DNA from: Gnetum montanum
Taxonomy: Eukaryota > Streptophyta > Gnetopsida > Gnetales > Gnetaceae
Length of the DNA: 64,000 nucleotides
Assembly (NCBI GenBank): GCA_015680685.1
Contig: MNCI01002177.1
Coordinates: forward strand, 1-64,000
Reading direction: 5' to 3'
Numbering within the stretch: the first letter of the stretch is position 1; each line of letters opens with the position of its first letter. Under the pieces are notes generated by a model. The model made no database searches, was not told the DNA's origin, and worked only from the letters and a program-made list of their open reading frames with translations. A program made the translations under genes and the position numbers. Shown piece after piece: positions 9,758 through 21,972 of this stretch.

Positions 9758-11734
9758 TGAATGAAAACTCATCCTCGAGTGAAGAAGAGGAGGAACAAGT
9801 GTTGTACAACATAATATATTGGGTAGGTATGGGATTATTGACTGACATATAGACTAACTTAGATGGAACATATACACTCTGAGTGCCCAAATGTATGGAA
9901 TTACAATTTTTACAAAATGGGGTGTTCATGGTAAGAGAAGTGAACACTTGAGATAACATTAACATCCAACACCTCTTGGCAACAAAAGAATGAGAGAGAG
10001 AGAGGATATCCCATGATAATGAATGATCCTCATTGTGTGGCACTACTACATCATCCTTAGTGAAGATAGTCCTACTTCCAGTCCATGCTTCCCATTATAA
10101 TCACAATAGAATCATGAATTAGTATGCAATGTGTAATAGATAACAATTACATGCATTGTCTTGTTAGTTATTACACTTGGCTAGGTTGTGATTGTGATAG
10201 ATTGATTCTTTTAGTAGTGTTAGTGAGAAGGTTGATAAATAGGGTAAATTAGATAAGCAATTCATTACATTTGGAAAAACCTCAACATAAGGAAATATTT
10301 GAAGAGGGTATAAGAATTCACAACAATAATAATAAAAATAAAAAGAAAAATTCACTAAAAATTATTATGAAGATGTGCAAAATTGGATGCCATTGATGGG
10401 ATAAACAAAAGAGAATTTGATTATAAGAGTGTCTAAGAGTAAAGAACTTAACTAACCCAATCAAAAGATATGCAAGTGGGTCCTCCCCAAAGTAGGCACA
10501 AGCCTTTTATGCCCTTGCATAACTTCAAACCAAGGAGTGCATGGGCTCTGTGGATGATTAATGATTATAGAAGGTTAAGTACAAAAACTCAGAAGAAACT
10601 AACTAAGAATCCTACCACATCAAACCAGGACATCGAATCAAGAACATGAAACTAGCAATGAGGTGAGACATGGAAAGCATAGATGGATGAGAGAGAGAGA
10701 GTGGAATCGAGTTTCTAATTATAGTCATATGAAGTCCCTTATGGATTTGTGGTTAAATAACTTAATAGGATTTATCCTTAGTCTAGACCAAAACCAACCA
10801 CATTTAGTGACTTCGCATTGACATTCTAAGACCAATCCTTTCCCTGAGACATAAGATTGCTCCCATAGAATAACCGTCGTTCCTTATTAGAGAAGAAACA
10901 GAAAGTGAGGAAGGCTTTAGTTAGAGGGGACTAGTCCCATAACCAATGCTTGTAGCTCATTTAGTTTGTCTAAGGGGTATGTTTTGAATTTCCATTGTTG
11001 TTGTTATTTTGTTTTTGAAATGGAAACCATACCATGCAAAGACACATGCATTTATTTTATCCAAGGGGTGTGCTTTGAATCCTCATCGTTTTTTTTCTAA
11101 TGAGAATCACATCATTCAAGGACTTATTCAACTTCCTTTTATTGGATGATGTAGAACAGTAAGAAGTCTATGAAAACACACATGCACCCAGGAAAACAGA
11201 AAAGCATAAAGAATACTAAATCCCCTTGAAGCCATACCCTATTCAAACCTTTGAATCCTTCTCAATTTTGGAAACTACTAAAGTCGTAAATTTATTAAAG
11301 TTTTATTAATGAAAAAGCATTGGCACATTTCCAAAACAAGGAAAACCATAGAGTTTGTGGATGGGTGGATGTTGTGGACTGATTACTTGTTACATGAAAA
11401 AGAAACCATGTCCTAATTATTTGTAACAAAATTCAAAGCTAGAAACTAGACACCAACAATTAAATAACAAAATAGTACATACCACCATCAAGTAACGCAC
11501 TACCAATGTACCTAGCACTTATTAACAAAAAGTTAGAAAATCACACCAAATAAAATAAAAGAAAATATAAAAAAGGTGTAAAATATTCAAGAAATAGCAA
11601 ATGTACTAATGATGGTGTAAAAAAAAATTAAAAAATATTAATAATATGAAAACAAAAAGATGTAAAATAAAGAATGTTTAAAACAAAAATGTGTAAAACA
11701 AAAAATGTGAAAAATTGAGGAGCCGCTTATATGA
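9758..11734 (-). other. M3 3' untranslated spacer, no gene
   Basis: About 2 kb between the pol stop and the polypurine tract. It has no convincing ORF. It aligns along its length with the spacers of M2 and M4, including a 68-base stretch (10463-10530) identical to M2. An A-rich tract at about 11520-11720 with repeated aatgtgtaaaa follows the pol stop. The third ORF of P1/P3 is not present. Confidence 0.7.
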
Positions 11735-12335
11735 TTAGCATGGGTGGCCATCTCCCCCACGACTAAGTTGAAAGGAGGAGATTCAAAATATGGAGCGTGG
11801 TTGTCCATCTGATGAGATGCTTATTGTGTTAGTTGGTGTATGCTCATGGAAAGGTTTGATTTGTTGAATGTTGACTAGTTATTTCTTGTTTGGGCTCTCA
11901 GGTTTGTAGATCATCATGGCCCTAGAAGGAAAAGTCTCGTAAATGATGTAAGGTCCTTCCCATAATGTTTGAAATTTAGTTTGTTGAGGTACATGTGTTG
12001 GATTCCAGTAGAGAACCTTATCTCCCAGTTGAAATTTGACTTTTCTAATTTTTAGGTCATGATACTTTTTGTTATAAGCCTTGTGTAACTTGTTAGATGA
12101 TAATGCAACTAATCAATTTTTGTCTAGCAGTTTGAGATTCATGAGTCTTTCTTTTTATGCTAGACTCAAGTCAAGGTCAAGGTCATAAGAAGTTGAAAGT
12201 GTATGGAGCTCAAATTGAATCAAAAGTATTGATAATTTCCTATACACAAGCTCATGGGAAGAGTAGCCTATAGGAAGTTTCCATGTTGAGTGGTAGCCGC
12301 AAAGGGCATCGTTGAGTTTTGTGCTCCAGTCTTGT
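11735..12335 (-). pseudogene. integrase C-terminal half (M3)
   Basis: Reads from DWSTKLNDAL next to the M2 insertion, through GYSSHELVY, FQLGDKVLYWNPTHVPQQ and LWEGPYIIYETFPSRA (GPY/F module), to GGDGHPC and a TAA at 11735-11737. No chromodomain follows. It completes the integrase core at 22834-23620. A few bases are missing or shifted at the join relative to P3. Confidence 0.8.
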
Positions 12336-13247
12336 TGATGAGTGGCAAGGTACCCCTACACCCAACAATATGAATCACAGGTGTTCACGTGCGATCCGGG
12401 TGAATTCCGTAGACTATAATTACTAAGTATGCTAGAGCTAAACAGTGTGTGTGCATGTTGTTCATTCGTTGTCTTCCCAGTCCCACTTGTGGAATGCAAT
12501 TGTATGGTTAAGTGTGACTGAGGCGTAAGATTTTTATTATTTTGTGTTTTATCAAATTACTCACTTAGAACAAGAATAATAGCAAAAGTGATTAAATGCA
12601 AAGTAAACTATGGTCTAATCTAGCCTAACACAAGTAACCGTTCCCACTTCCTGAACACATCCTGAACTTTGTGTGAACACCACTAGGTTGTCAAACACTA
12701 ACTGTTTCTAAGCTACCAAGTGTCACACATGTGTTTGAAGGGGTCGTGCTTGTGTATCTTAATGAGTTGCTTGGTTAATCAAAATTAATTACTACATAAA
12801 TAATACTTATGTAAATTGCATGAAATATAAATGCACAGGAAAGAAAGTCTCAAGTGTTGCAAGGAATGAATCAAAGAATTCGTCTTTATTGCCAACAGAA
12901 TAGTGTGTTTAGGTACATCAATGCTTGAATAAAGATCCATTCACACTTAGACCTCCTGCTGCAAGCACTTGGAAAATATTTTAATTTTCAAATGGACAAA
13001 CTACAAGAGTTTCGCTACTTGACTGCTAAAAACTACTCTCAATCGTGTGCCCAGGGGTTGTATTTATAGACCCAAGAGTAACCCTACGATATCAAATGTA
13101 TGATATTGCATCTTGGGTTGCAATATTGGGTACACAATATACTTGATATCATGCCCCAAGATGTGATATCGTACATTCAATATTGTAGGGTTACTTTGAT
13201 ATCGCAGCCACCTTGATATTAGAGTGTATAAAAAACACAATTTATCA
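12336..13247 (-). repeat. M2 3' LTR (912 bp)
   Basis: Begins (plus view) tgatgagtggcaagg and ends aatttatca at the polypurine tract. Pairs with 21973-22833. TATA box (TATTTATA on +) at 13061-13068. GATATC-type dyads lie between it and the LTR edge (about 13085-13225). Confidence 0.92.
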
Positions 13248-13259
13248 TACCCCCATGAC
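13248..13259 (-). promoter_or_regulatory. polypurine tract (M2)
   Basis: Minus strand GTCATGGGGGTA directly before the LTR, preceded by GAGTTTTCATTCA. Confidence 0.75.
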
Positions 13260-15223
13260 TGAATGAAAACTCGTCCTTGAGTCATAGAAGAAGAGGAACA
13301 AGTCCTTTACAAAATATATTAGTGGGTGTGGACTATTCAACTGACATGCAGAGTGACACAGCGAAAACAGACAAATATAGAAGTGCCTGAGTATATAACA
13401 TTACAGTTGTGTACAAAAGTGGATGCTCGTGATAATAGGAAAGAACATCCATGGATCCCAAGAACATCCAACCCCTCTTAGAAAAAGAAGAATGAGGGAG
13501 AGGTAGAAGAGATTCAACAATGACAAACAATCTCCTGCGAGTGATATTGTTGCATCCTCGGTGAAGATAGTCCCACTTCCAGTCCATGCTTCCCACTACA
13601 ATCACAACAAAATCAAGGATTAGCATATAAAGTGTAACAAATAACAGCTGAATACCTTGTCTCATTGATGATTTTATCTAGCCAAGTTGTGATTGTGATA
13701 GATTGGTTGCTTGATAGTGTTAGTGGAAAGACTGACGAATGGGTTAAGTAAGAGAAGTGATCCATAAAATTCAGAAAAAGGTCAACACAAGGAATACAGG
13801 AAAGAGGGTATTCACAAAAATAAAAAGGAGTTCATTAGAAATAATTGTGAAGGTGCGTACAATTGGATGACATGGATGGGGTAAATAAAAAGAATTTGAT
13901 TGTAACAATGTCTAAGGATAAAGAACTTAACTTAACCAAACCAAAAGATATGCAAGTGGGTCCTCCCCAAAGTAGGCACAAGCCTTTTATGCCCTTGCAT
14001 AACTTCAAACGAAGGAGTTTGTGGGCACCATGGATGATTAATGGTTACAGAAAGTTAAGTACAAAAACCTAGAAGTAACTGACTAAGAAACCTGACACAT
14101 CAAACCAGGACATTGAATCAAAACATGAAATCGACAGTGAGGTGAGGCATGAAACGCATAGATGGATGATAAAGAGAATGGAATGGAGTTCCTTATTATG
14201 GTCAGATGCAATCCCTTGTGAATTTTGTGATTAAATGACTTGGTAGGATCCATCCTCAATCTAGACCAAAACCAACCACTTTCAGTGACTTTACATCGAC
14301 ATTCTAAGACTAGTCCATCCCCTAAGACACAAGAATGCTTCCACAAAACAACCACCATTCCAAATTGGAGAGAAGTTAGGAAGTAAAAAGGGCCTTAGTT
14401 AGAGGAGACAAGACAAGTCTCATAACCAGTGCTTGTGGCCCTTTTATTTGGTTTAAGGGGTGTGCTTTGAATTCCCATGTTTTTTTTGAATGGGAACGAC
14501 AACATGCAAAGACCCATGCATTTTCACATTTATTTTGTCCAAGGGGTGTGTTTTGAATCCTCATCTCTTTTTTCTTTATGATGACCACACCATGTAAGGA
14601 CTTGTTTGACTTCTTATTGTGAAATGACATGAAACGGTGAGAAGCTTACAAGAACATTCCTGCACATAGGAAAATAGAAAAGCACAAAGAATACCACATC
14701 CCTTTGAAGCCACACCATGTACAAACCTTTGATTTCTTCCCGATTCTAGAAACTACACAAGTCACTAGTTTATTAAAGTTGCATTAATGAAGAAGGGATT
14801 GCATGCTTCCAAAACAAAAAAAACCATAGAGTATGTGGATGGGTGGATGATGTGGACTCACTACCTATTACATGAAAAGAAACCATGTCCTAGTTGTTAG
14901 TAATGATATTCAAAGTCAGAAGCCAGACATCAACAATCAAATTACAAATGAAACATACCACCATTGAGTAGCGCGCTACCATTGTACCTACCATCTTATT
15001 AGTAGAAAAAGTAGAGAAACACATCAAACACAAGCAAACATAAAAGAAAAAGAGTAGGCAATAAATATTGAATATATTAATGATAGTGTAAAATAAAAAC
15101 TAAGAAAAGATCAATAACCTGAAAAATACAAATATGTAAAACAAAGAAGATGAAAAAAAAATGTTGTAAAAGCAAAAATGTGTAAAACAAAAAAGTCAAA
15201 AGATTGAGGAGCCACAAAAAGTG
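13260..15223 (-). other. M2 3' untranslated spacer, no gene
   Basis: Nearly 2 kb without a convincing ORF, collinear with the M3 and M4 spacers. It contains the shared block TTTGGGGAGGACCCACTTGC (about 13950-13980, minus strand) and a repeat-like A-rich tract with aatgtgtaaaa at 15060-15190. Confidence 0.7.
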
Positions 15224-16640
15224 TTAGTATGGGTGGCCATCTCCCCCATGACTAAGTTGAAAGGGGGAGATCCAAAAGATTGAGCATGGTTGTTCATTTG
15301 GTGAGGTGTTTGTTGAGTTGGTTGGCTTGGGCTCATGGAAAGGTTTTATTTGTTGGATGTTAACTAGTTGTTTCTTGTCTAGGTTATCAGGTTTGTAGAT
15401 GATCATGACCCTAGAAGGAAAAGTCTCATCATTAATGTAAGGTCCTTTCCACAATGTTTGAAATTTTCTTCGTTGGGGTACATGTGAAGGATTCTAATAG
15501 AGAGCCTTGTCTCCTGGTTGAAACTTGGCTTTTTTTTATTTTGAGATCATGGCATTTCTTGTTGAATGCCTTATGCATTTTGTTAGATGATGACAAGGCC
15601 ATTAACTAATTTTTGTCTAGAAAGTTGAGATTCATTAATTTTTCTTTCTGTGCTAGACTTAGATTTAGGTTAAGATCAAAGGTTGTAGAGAGTGTACAAA
15701 GTTCAAATTGGATGGACAGTGTTGGTAGTTTTCCATACACGAGCTCATAGGGATAGTAACCTATTTGAAGCTTTTATGTGGAGTGATAGGCCCAAAGGGC
15801 ATCATTTAATTCAGTGCTTTGGTCCCTTAAAATTTTTGTAATCTCCCAATTAGTGACTTCAGCTTGACCATTGGTTTCGAGATGATATGGTATTGTAAGT
15901 TTATGCTCAATCCCCAAGCATTGCATCAGTTTCTAGAAGGTGGCAGCTGTAAAATGAGTTCCATTATTAGAAATTAATGCACAAGGTACACCAAGCCTAT
16001 TTATGATGTTTTGTTATACAAATCGAGTAGCAGTGGTGGATATACAATTGGTGACAGCTGCTGCTTTTGCCCACTTGGTACAATAGTCAATTGCAACTAT
16101 TATATATGCCTTTCCATTTGATAAGGGCGTGATGGGACCCATAAAGTCGATACCCAAAATATCGAATGGCTCAAGAGGTTGGATCCATTGTTGTGGGCTC
16201 TCCATTTGAGCTATCATTCCACCATCCCTCTGACAATGATCACAAGCATGGACAAATTAGTATGCATCCTTGAAGATTGTTGGCCAATAATACCCTGCCA
16301 TGAGGATTTTTATGGCTATGCATCTTCCAGCATATTGGCCCCCACAAGGACCTTCATGAGCATCCTGGAGAATGCACAATTGATTCATATTAGGAACACA
16401 CCAATGTATCAGGCCATCAAGACAGACTTTGTAAAGGTTTCCATTAATTTCCATTAAATGCTTGACCTGGTGAAGAAACTATTGTTTCTTTCTAGTGTCC
16501 AACCATTGTGGTAGTTCTTGCTTCAATAGATAAGTGAGGATGGCATCATACCATTTTGGTTCATCGAGCATTTGTGCATTAATAGCCCTTGTAAGGAGAG
16601 ATTTGTCAGGGAATTGATCAGATAAAGGGCTCTCTTTCTC
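15224..16640 (-). pseudogene. integrase (M2)
   Basis: Order on the minus strand: zinc segment with DAHEGPCGGQYAGRC (about 16350) and the C..CQRDGG end, core with GIDFMGP (first Asp, about 16140), LISNNGTHF (about 15965), TNGQAEVTNWEI, then DQSTELNDALWAYHST and the GPY module WKGPYINDETFPSRV. It stops after GGDGHPY at 15224-15226. The second catalytic Asp is Asn (SDN to SNN). About ten residues are missing between ITKIL and the DQSTEL block. No chromodomain. Confidence 0.82.
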
Positions 16641-16649
16641 CTTGTCATC

Positions 16650-17040
16650 CCATCTTAGTCACGAGAAGTGATTTGCGACCACATTCTCTACACCTTTTTG
16701 ATCTACCATTATGAGATCAAACTCCTACAAAATCACGAGCCACCGTATGACATGGGGGCTCACCATTGGTTTATTCATTAGAAATTGGATGGTGCTATGA
16801 TCTATGTGCATGAATACTTTGTAGCCAAGCACATAGTGCCTAAACTTCTCTAAAGCAAACACCACTACCATCAACTCTTTTTCTGTGGCGGTGTAGTTCA
16901 GATGTGCACTTGTAATGCTCTAGCTTGTGCAGTGAGTGTAATATGGACGTTTTTGATCATCCATCTATGTAAGCACTACACCCAAATTATAATTTAATGC
17001 ATTAATCATCACCTAAAATGGTCTAGACCAATCAGGTGCT
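16650..17040 (-). pseudogene. RNase H (M2)
   Basis: Starts at a block reading MINALNYNLG (MIDAS in M1), so the first catalytic Asp is Asn. ATEKELM keeps the Glu, HIDHSTI keeps the third acidic residue, and VANHFS has Asp to Asn in the last. Two of four active-site acids are lost, both by G to A on the coding strand. Confidence 0.72.
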
Positions 17041-17930
17041 TATAGAATGGGGGTTTCAACAAGCTTTTGTTTCAATTTTTGAAATGCTATTTCACATGCA
17101 GGGGTCTAGATGAACAATGCATCCTTCTGTATTAGTTCTACCAACAGCTTGGTGATTTTGAAAAAATTCTCAATGAAGCACCGGTAGTAGGCAATATGAC
17201 CAAGGAATGACCATACTTCTTTAAGTATTTCGAGTTGGCGGGTTATTCCTTGGATGATGCTTATTTTTTCAGGTTCCACCTTGATTCTTACTTTTGATAT
17301 ACGATGCCTCAAGACTATGCCATCTTGGACCATAAGATGGCTCTTTTGCCAATTGAGCTAGAGGTTTGTTTCAACACATCTCTTTAACACCTACTTAAGA
17401 CAGGCTAGGGCTTACTCGAACGTAGCTCCATAAGTAGAAAATTCATCCATGAAGACATCTACCCTGCTATCGATCTGTTGTTGGAAAATGCTGAGAACTA
17501 ATCATTGAAATGTGGCTAGGGAATTACATAGACCAAATGGCATTTGATGGTAAGTAAAAGTGCCCTAAGGACTTGTGAAAGTTGTCTTTGCCTAGTCCTC
17601 TAGTGCAATCCAGATTTGGTTATAACCACTATAACCATCTAGAAAGCTGTAATAGCAATGCCCGGAAATGATGTCCAGCACTTGGTCAACAAAAGGCAAT
17701 AGAAAATGATCCTTGAATGTTGCCATGTTAAGCAACTGAAAATCAATGCACACCCGCCATTTTCCTCCTTTCTTGGGTATGATTGCTAGTGGACTACCCC
17801 ACTCACTATCTGCGACAAGGTAGATGAATCCTACCTTGAGGAGTTGTTCAATCTTTTCTTTGATAATCTGCTTTAACTTGGGATTCAACCACTGCTGTGG
17901 CTATCATTTTGGCTTAATGGCAAGGTTGGT
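17041..17930 (-). pseudogene. reverse transcriptase (M2)
   Basis: The best run is 17592-17888: MNPKLKQIIKEKIEQLL, GKWRVCIDFQLLN, FLDGYSGYNQIWI. The active-site box (about 17445) reads VFMDEFS, so the second catalytic Asp is Glu. The downstream connection block has ITRQLEILKEVWSFLGH and FFKITKLLVELIQKDA. TAG stops interrupt it. Confidence 0.82.
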
Positions 17931-18399
17931 ATATATTTGGTGCTGGCATATTCTTGGATCTATCCTAATGAGTTCAGAATATGACCAAGCAAAGGCCACT
18001 AACCATTTTTCCACAACTTTTATCAACTTTTTCTTCTATTTTGTAGCAAACTTGGCATTAATAATAACCGACCTCTCATTTTTCAAGAATACATAGTACA
18101 TTCCAGCTAGTAGTGTCTTTAATTCAAGGGGCTCTTGTTTAAAATTGTTAGGAACTTCTAGCTCATCCCAATTGACATCATCATTTGCTCATTTGGAGAG
18201 CTAGTGATGAACTTGGTCGAGTTCATCCATACTTGCAACATATTAGTACATTAGGCCCTCAATAGGTTCCATGCATTATGTATTGCTACTAGAATTAGCT
18301 ATCAGCCATTGGGTACCTTCTTGTTTTGTGGCTGCTACGTACAAACATCTATGGATCTCAGCTTCTGGTGCACATTGCTTGCATGCAAAGATGGATGTT
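17931..18399 (-). pseudogene. PR-RT linker of pol (M2)
   Basis: Degenerate coding sequence with no known domain, collinear with the linkers in M1 and M3; a block near 18280-18400 corresponds to the Cys-containing AxC-C-K segment found after protease in the other copies. Confidence 0.45.
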
Positions 18400-18870
18400 T
18401 GCTTTACTGACTATAACTTCTACATACAATGGCACCCTAAATCACTATACATGATACATGGAAATCTCTTCTTCTCAATCTTTCCAAACTTATTTTCTTT
18501 TGATATTTCTAAGAAAAGATCTCTAATGCTCATTTTGGCATCAATAGTACTTAATGACACCCTTTCCATAATAATTGGAAAGTCCCCCTTGTAGTTCTCC
18601 ACTTTGATTATTAGGAAATCAGCGAGATATGAGCACCCACAAATGATGGTGATGATGTCCTCAACTAGTCCCAATGGAACAGTGATAGACTGGTCCACCA
18701 ATTCCAGTCAGATGTTGCTCTTTTTCAAGGGAGGTAGGTTCTACATTGTGTACATCTCATGTGAGATTAAATTCAACATCGAAATCAAAGTCAAAAAGAG
18801 CTTTACAAGGCTCATTCCTAGTAATTTGCAAGTATACTAGGGGACTCCTGGGGTCAGCTAACTTTTTGGG
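18400..18870 (-). pseudogene. aspartic protease (M2)
   Basis: Active-site region is badly decayed: ALFDFDFDVEF where relatives read LLDSGS-VNL. The C-terminal lobe is clearer (VDQSITVPLGLVEDIITIICG, YLADFLIIKVEN, FPIIMERVSLST at 18500-18700). Confidence 0.7.
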
Positions 18871-19859
18871 CACGTTACCAGCTCAAATCCAAGCAGATAC
18901 AGCATGGGTTAGAATTACAATATGGATTTGAGAAAGATTTTGGTTTGAAGGGGACTTAGATAAAGATGAAATAGAGAAAGGTGGAGGAGTAGGGTTACTA
19001 ACCACCAATGTGTCTAAGGGGTTCAGTGGATTGTGAGGTTGGAAAAAGGATCTTTTCTTTGTTCGTGATTCCGACGTGCTTGATGGGTTAATCAATTACA
19101 GATTAACCACCCTCATAGTGTTTCTTAGCCATGGTTGGGTAGGCAATTCACCCTGCATGGATGAAGTAGGTGGGAGTTGTGCAGGAGATGGAGGAGTAGG
19201 TGCAGGGAAAGATGGTGCATGAGGATAGTAAGTGGCATCCCTCCTTGGATAGGGTAATTGGTATGTGTTAGGAGGGTAGTGGTGAGGTTGGTAAGTAGCA
19301 ACATGATTAGAGAAGTCTTGTGAAGATGAGGGTTGCTAAACATAATAACCATAGGGATCTGGTTGTCGATAAGGGTATTGCTATCTTGGAAGTGGCAATG
19401 CCCATGATTGTGGTTGTTGCCACTATTAGTAAAATTCATAGGGTTGTGGTGGAGTTCCACTTGGATAGTATTACTGTGGTTGGTGGAACTGTCAAGGATT
19501 GCCTTGTGGATAAGGCACTCTTTTGGGTGTTTACCTTTGTGCAAGTCATGGATGTAAGGCATACACCCTAGATTCTTGCAAGTGTGACACAATTGGACAA
19601 CATCCCTTAGGATGTTTATATTGGTAGATGTCACACCCGCCATCATCATCTAAGTCACTATCCGCAACCATCTCTATCACAACCATTTTATCTTTACCCT
19701 TAGATATGACACGTTTAGCTTCCTTACATCTCTGACACTCACACTCACCACTTTTCTTCTTGGACTCTTCAACAATTTTTAAGATAGCTTGAAACCTATT
19801 GTTCATGGAATTCCATAATTGATCAACCTTAGCCGTGATTTTTTATTGCAATTTTTGGA

Positions 19860-19970
19860 GTGGTAAGATTTTCTGATTAACCACCTCATCTCTGGTGAAT
19901 TCATCCTCACTGTCNGTGGTAAGATTTTCTGATTAACCACCTCATCTCTGGTGAATTCATCCTCACTATC
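19860..19970. other. assembly join: N with 55-bp duplicated flanks
   Basis: Bases 19860-19914 recur at 19916-19970 with one difference, around the single N at 19915. This looks like two contig ends placed side by side without merging their overlap. Confidence 0.8.
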
Positions 19971-20974
19971 ACAAAATTGAATACCCATTTTTCGAATAGA
20001 AGGATCCCTATTGTATTCTTTTGCACTTTCATGTTTTCTCAGTTCTCCCTCTTCCTTAGCTACCTACTTAATTAATTTTTGAATCTAATAGGTGCTTAAC
20101 TCTATCAATCTCCCTTGGGCATAGACACCAAGGGTTTTCCTGGTTTTAGATTGTAACCTGTCTATGATATGGCAAAGTTGATCAAGCTGAGAGTATTCAT
20201 GGTCAGGACACCTATGTAATAGAGAGTAGTATCAACCAATAGTAGCATCAAAGGGCTCATGATTTTCTTGCTTCCATCCTTGAATTTGTTTCCTTAGATT
20301 GGATACTCGAGAGTATGTTTGATATTTGTCATTAAACAATTTCAACATTATACTCCATTGCTTAATTGATTTTGGTTCCAAGGATCGATACCAATTTTTT
20401 GCTTCCTTTATGAGGGTCCTTGGAAATAATTTCAACTTTTGCCAATTGTTCTCAATATTTTGTAAGGCACATGCATCTTGAAAGGCTTGAAGATGATTTT
20501 GTGGATCAGCATCATATCCTCCCTCAAACCAAGGGATGTTGTTCATGTTCAGCCTTTTTATTCTGCTATCTTTCACATGCCTTGTTGGAATCCTCATAGC
20601 TTCTGCAATATTCAACATGCCTCAAGTAGTAAGTAGAGGTTCATCAAGGCCATGATGATGGTGCCTATGATGTTCTCTACTAGCCCTTCTTTCTTGATGA
20701 TGGGCCTCTTTGGATTATCCATGTCTTCAGTCACAACTATCCCGATGCTCCCTTTTGTTATTCTGGTCCCATCGGTCACCTCCATCATGGTTATTCCTTT
20801 TACAACCATGATTTGAGCTAGATGAAGAAGAAGAAGATAATGAAGGGGAAGAAGAAGGGGAACTTACTCCACATTGATTCCTATCACCCTTCCTTCGATG
20901 CTTGTGACCACGATCGCGATCGTGATCTCCTTTATTCCCATTTTCTTGACTTGCTTCTCCAATCCATTTTTTGT

Positions 20975-21313
20975 GAAAGATGATGTGTAGATGTTTCACA
21001 TTATGAGGAGATTGATCTCAATCTTTTATTTATTGAAGATGAGATCCTAGTTGTCCATGCTTATCCATACCCATGATTATCTCATCCATAAATAAGATGA
21101 TAAGGATCATTCCCATGATTTTAGAGACTCATGCTTATCTCTTCAAATCCATTCTTGGAAGGATCCAAGTCTATATAATTATAGCAACACATATTCATAA
21201 ACATATAGATTCTGGATTAACAGATTGTAAGTGTGTTTTTTGTTCTAACAAAGTTCTTTAATTTCTGTTTAGCAGAGATAGTAGATCTAGGGCCCTTTAG
21301 ATTCAGATCTCTC
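20975..21313. mobile_element. 339-bp non-LTR insertion in M2 gag
   Basis: M1, M3 and M4 run straight across this position in gag, while M2 has 339 extra bases. The flanks are ATTTTTTGT (20966-20974) and ATTTTTGT (21314-21321), a likely 8-bp target duplication. The ends GAAAGATGATG and, inverted, GAGAGATCTGA match weakly at seven or so positions. The inside has no ORF and contains the near-inverted segments gattatctcatc and gatgataagg. It could be a small hAT-type non-autonomous transposon (8-bp duplication) or a SINE. No tRNA-like promoter boxes were seen. Confidence 0.6.
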
Positions 21314-21807
21314 ATTTTTGTCATTAGATTTTTTTGACCAAAACTTGGATTATGAATTGTGGATTATACATTTTGGTTGAGGGCTCCTTGAACAAAGTCA
21401 AAGAGAGGAGAATCACTAAAGAAGTGGTCACCTTCATCAATTGGGCCAAGTAGAGGTGGAAAAATATTTGACCCCACAAGCTAGTGTTGGTGCTCTAGCT
21501 GATGATCCCTTAATCTTTATGCTTCAATGGGATGATAATCCCTTGAGTTGGGATCTTGCATCTCGTATTCCAAATGAAGACGTTGAAGCCCATGCTATGT
21601 GAGCATTAGCTAGAGCATTGCTAGAATAGATTGATCAGGTGACAATATAATGTTACCTTCCATATCACACCATCGCAAAAATTCATCTTGATGCAAGATG
21701 AAGGTGAAGTTTAATACATACTCATCGGGATGAACATATACCACCAAGTATTGCTGAGGCACCTAGACAGCCCTGGGCTGAGATGGGCTCCTGTGAGAAG
21801 AAGAAAT

Positions 21808-21953
21808 TTTGTATTAATGAACTTATAAGCAATGTGTAGTTAAGGTTTAATTTAATGACAATAATTTTTATTTTTGTAGGATTTGACTCTTAGGGTTTGA
21901 ACAACAAGGTTACTAAGTTTCACTTGGTTTAGATAGCGCAAGTAGAACTACAG
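21808..21953 (-). other. M2 leader
   Basis: Untranslated leader between primer site and gag; no ORF. Confidence 0.6.
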
Positions 21954-21972
21954 TCCTTGGCAATAGCACGAA
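21954..21972 (-). promoter_or_regulatory. primer binding site (M2), tRNA-Asp type
   Basis: Minus strand TTCGTGCTATTGCCAAGGA directly after the LTR end TCATCA; matches the tRNA-Asp complement except for a few changes. Confidence 0.75.

Larger units (their letters stand above)
18960..21807 (-). pseudogene. gag (M2), start codon lost and interrupted by an insertion
   Basis: The expected start at 21805-21807 is ATT, not ATG, followed by SSSHRSPS as in relatives. The gag core is clean at 20232-20618: MLNIAEAMRIPTRHVKDS, FEGGYDADPQNHLQAFQDA, KEAKNWYRSLEPKS, VSNLRKQIQGWKQ. A Lys-rich segment and a knuckle CDIYQYKHPKGCCP (near 19610) follow, with the second Cys changed to Tyr. A 339-bp foreign piece sits at 20975-21313, and a 55-bp duplication at a single N (19915) is an assembly join. 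Confidence 0.78.

Noticed and set aside
9675-10355. Short minus-strand ORFs in the M3 LTR and spacer
   Set aside because: They cross the LTR/polypurine boundary or lie in spacer that is non-coding in M2 and M4.
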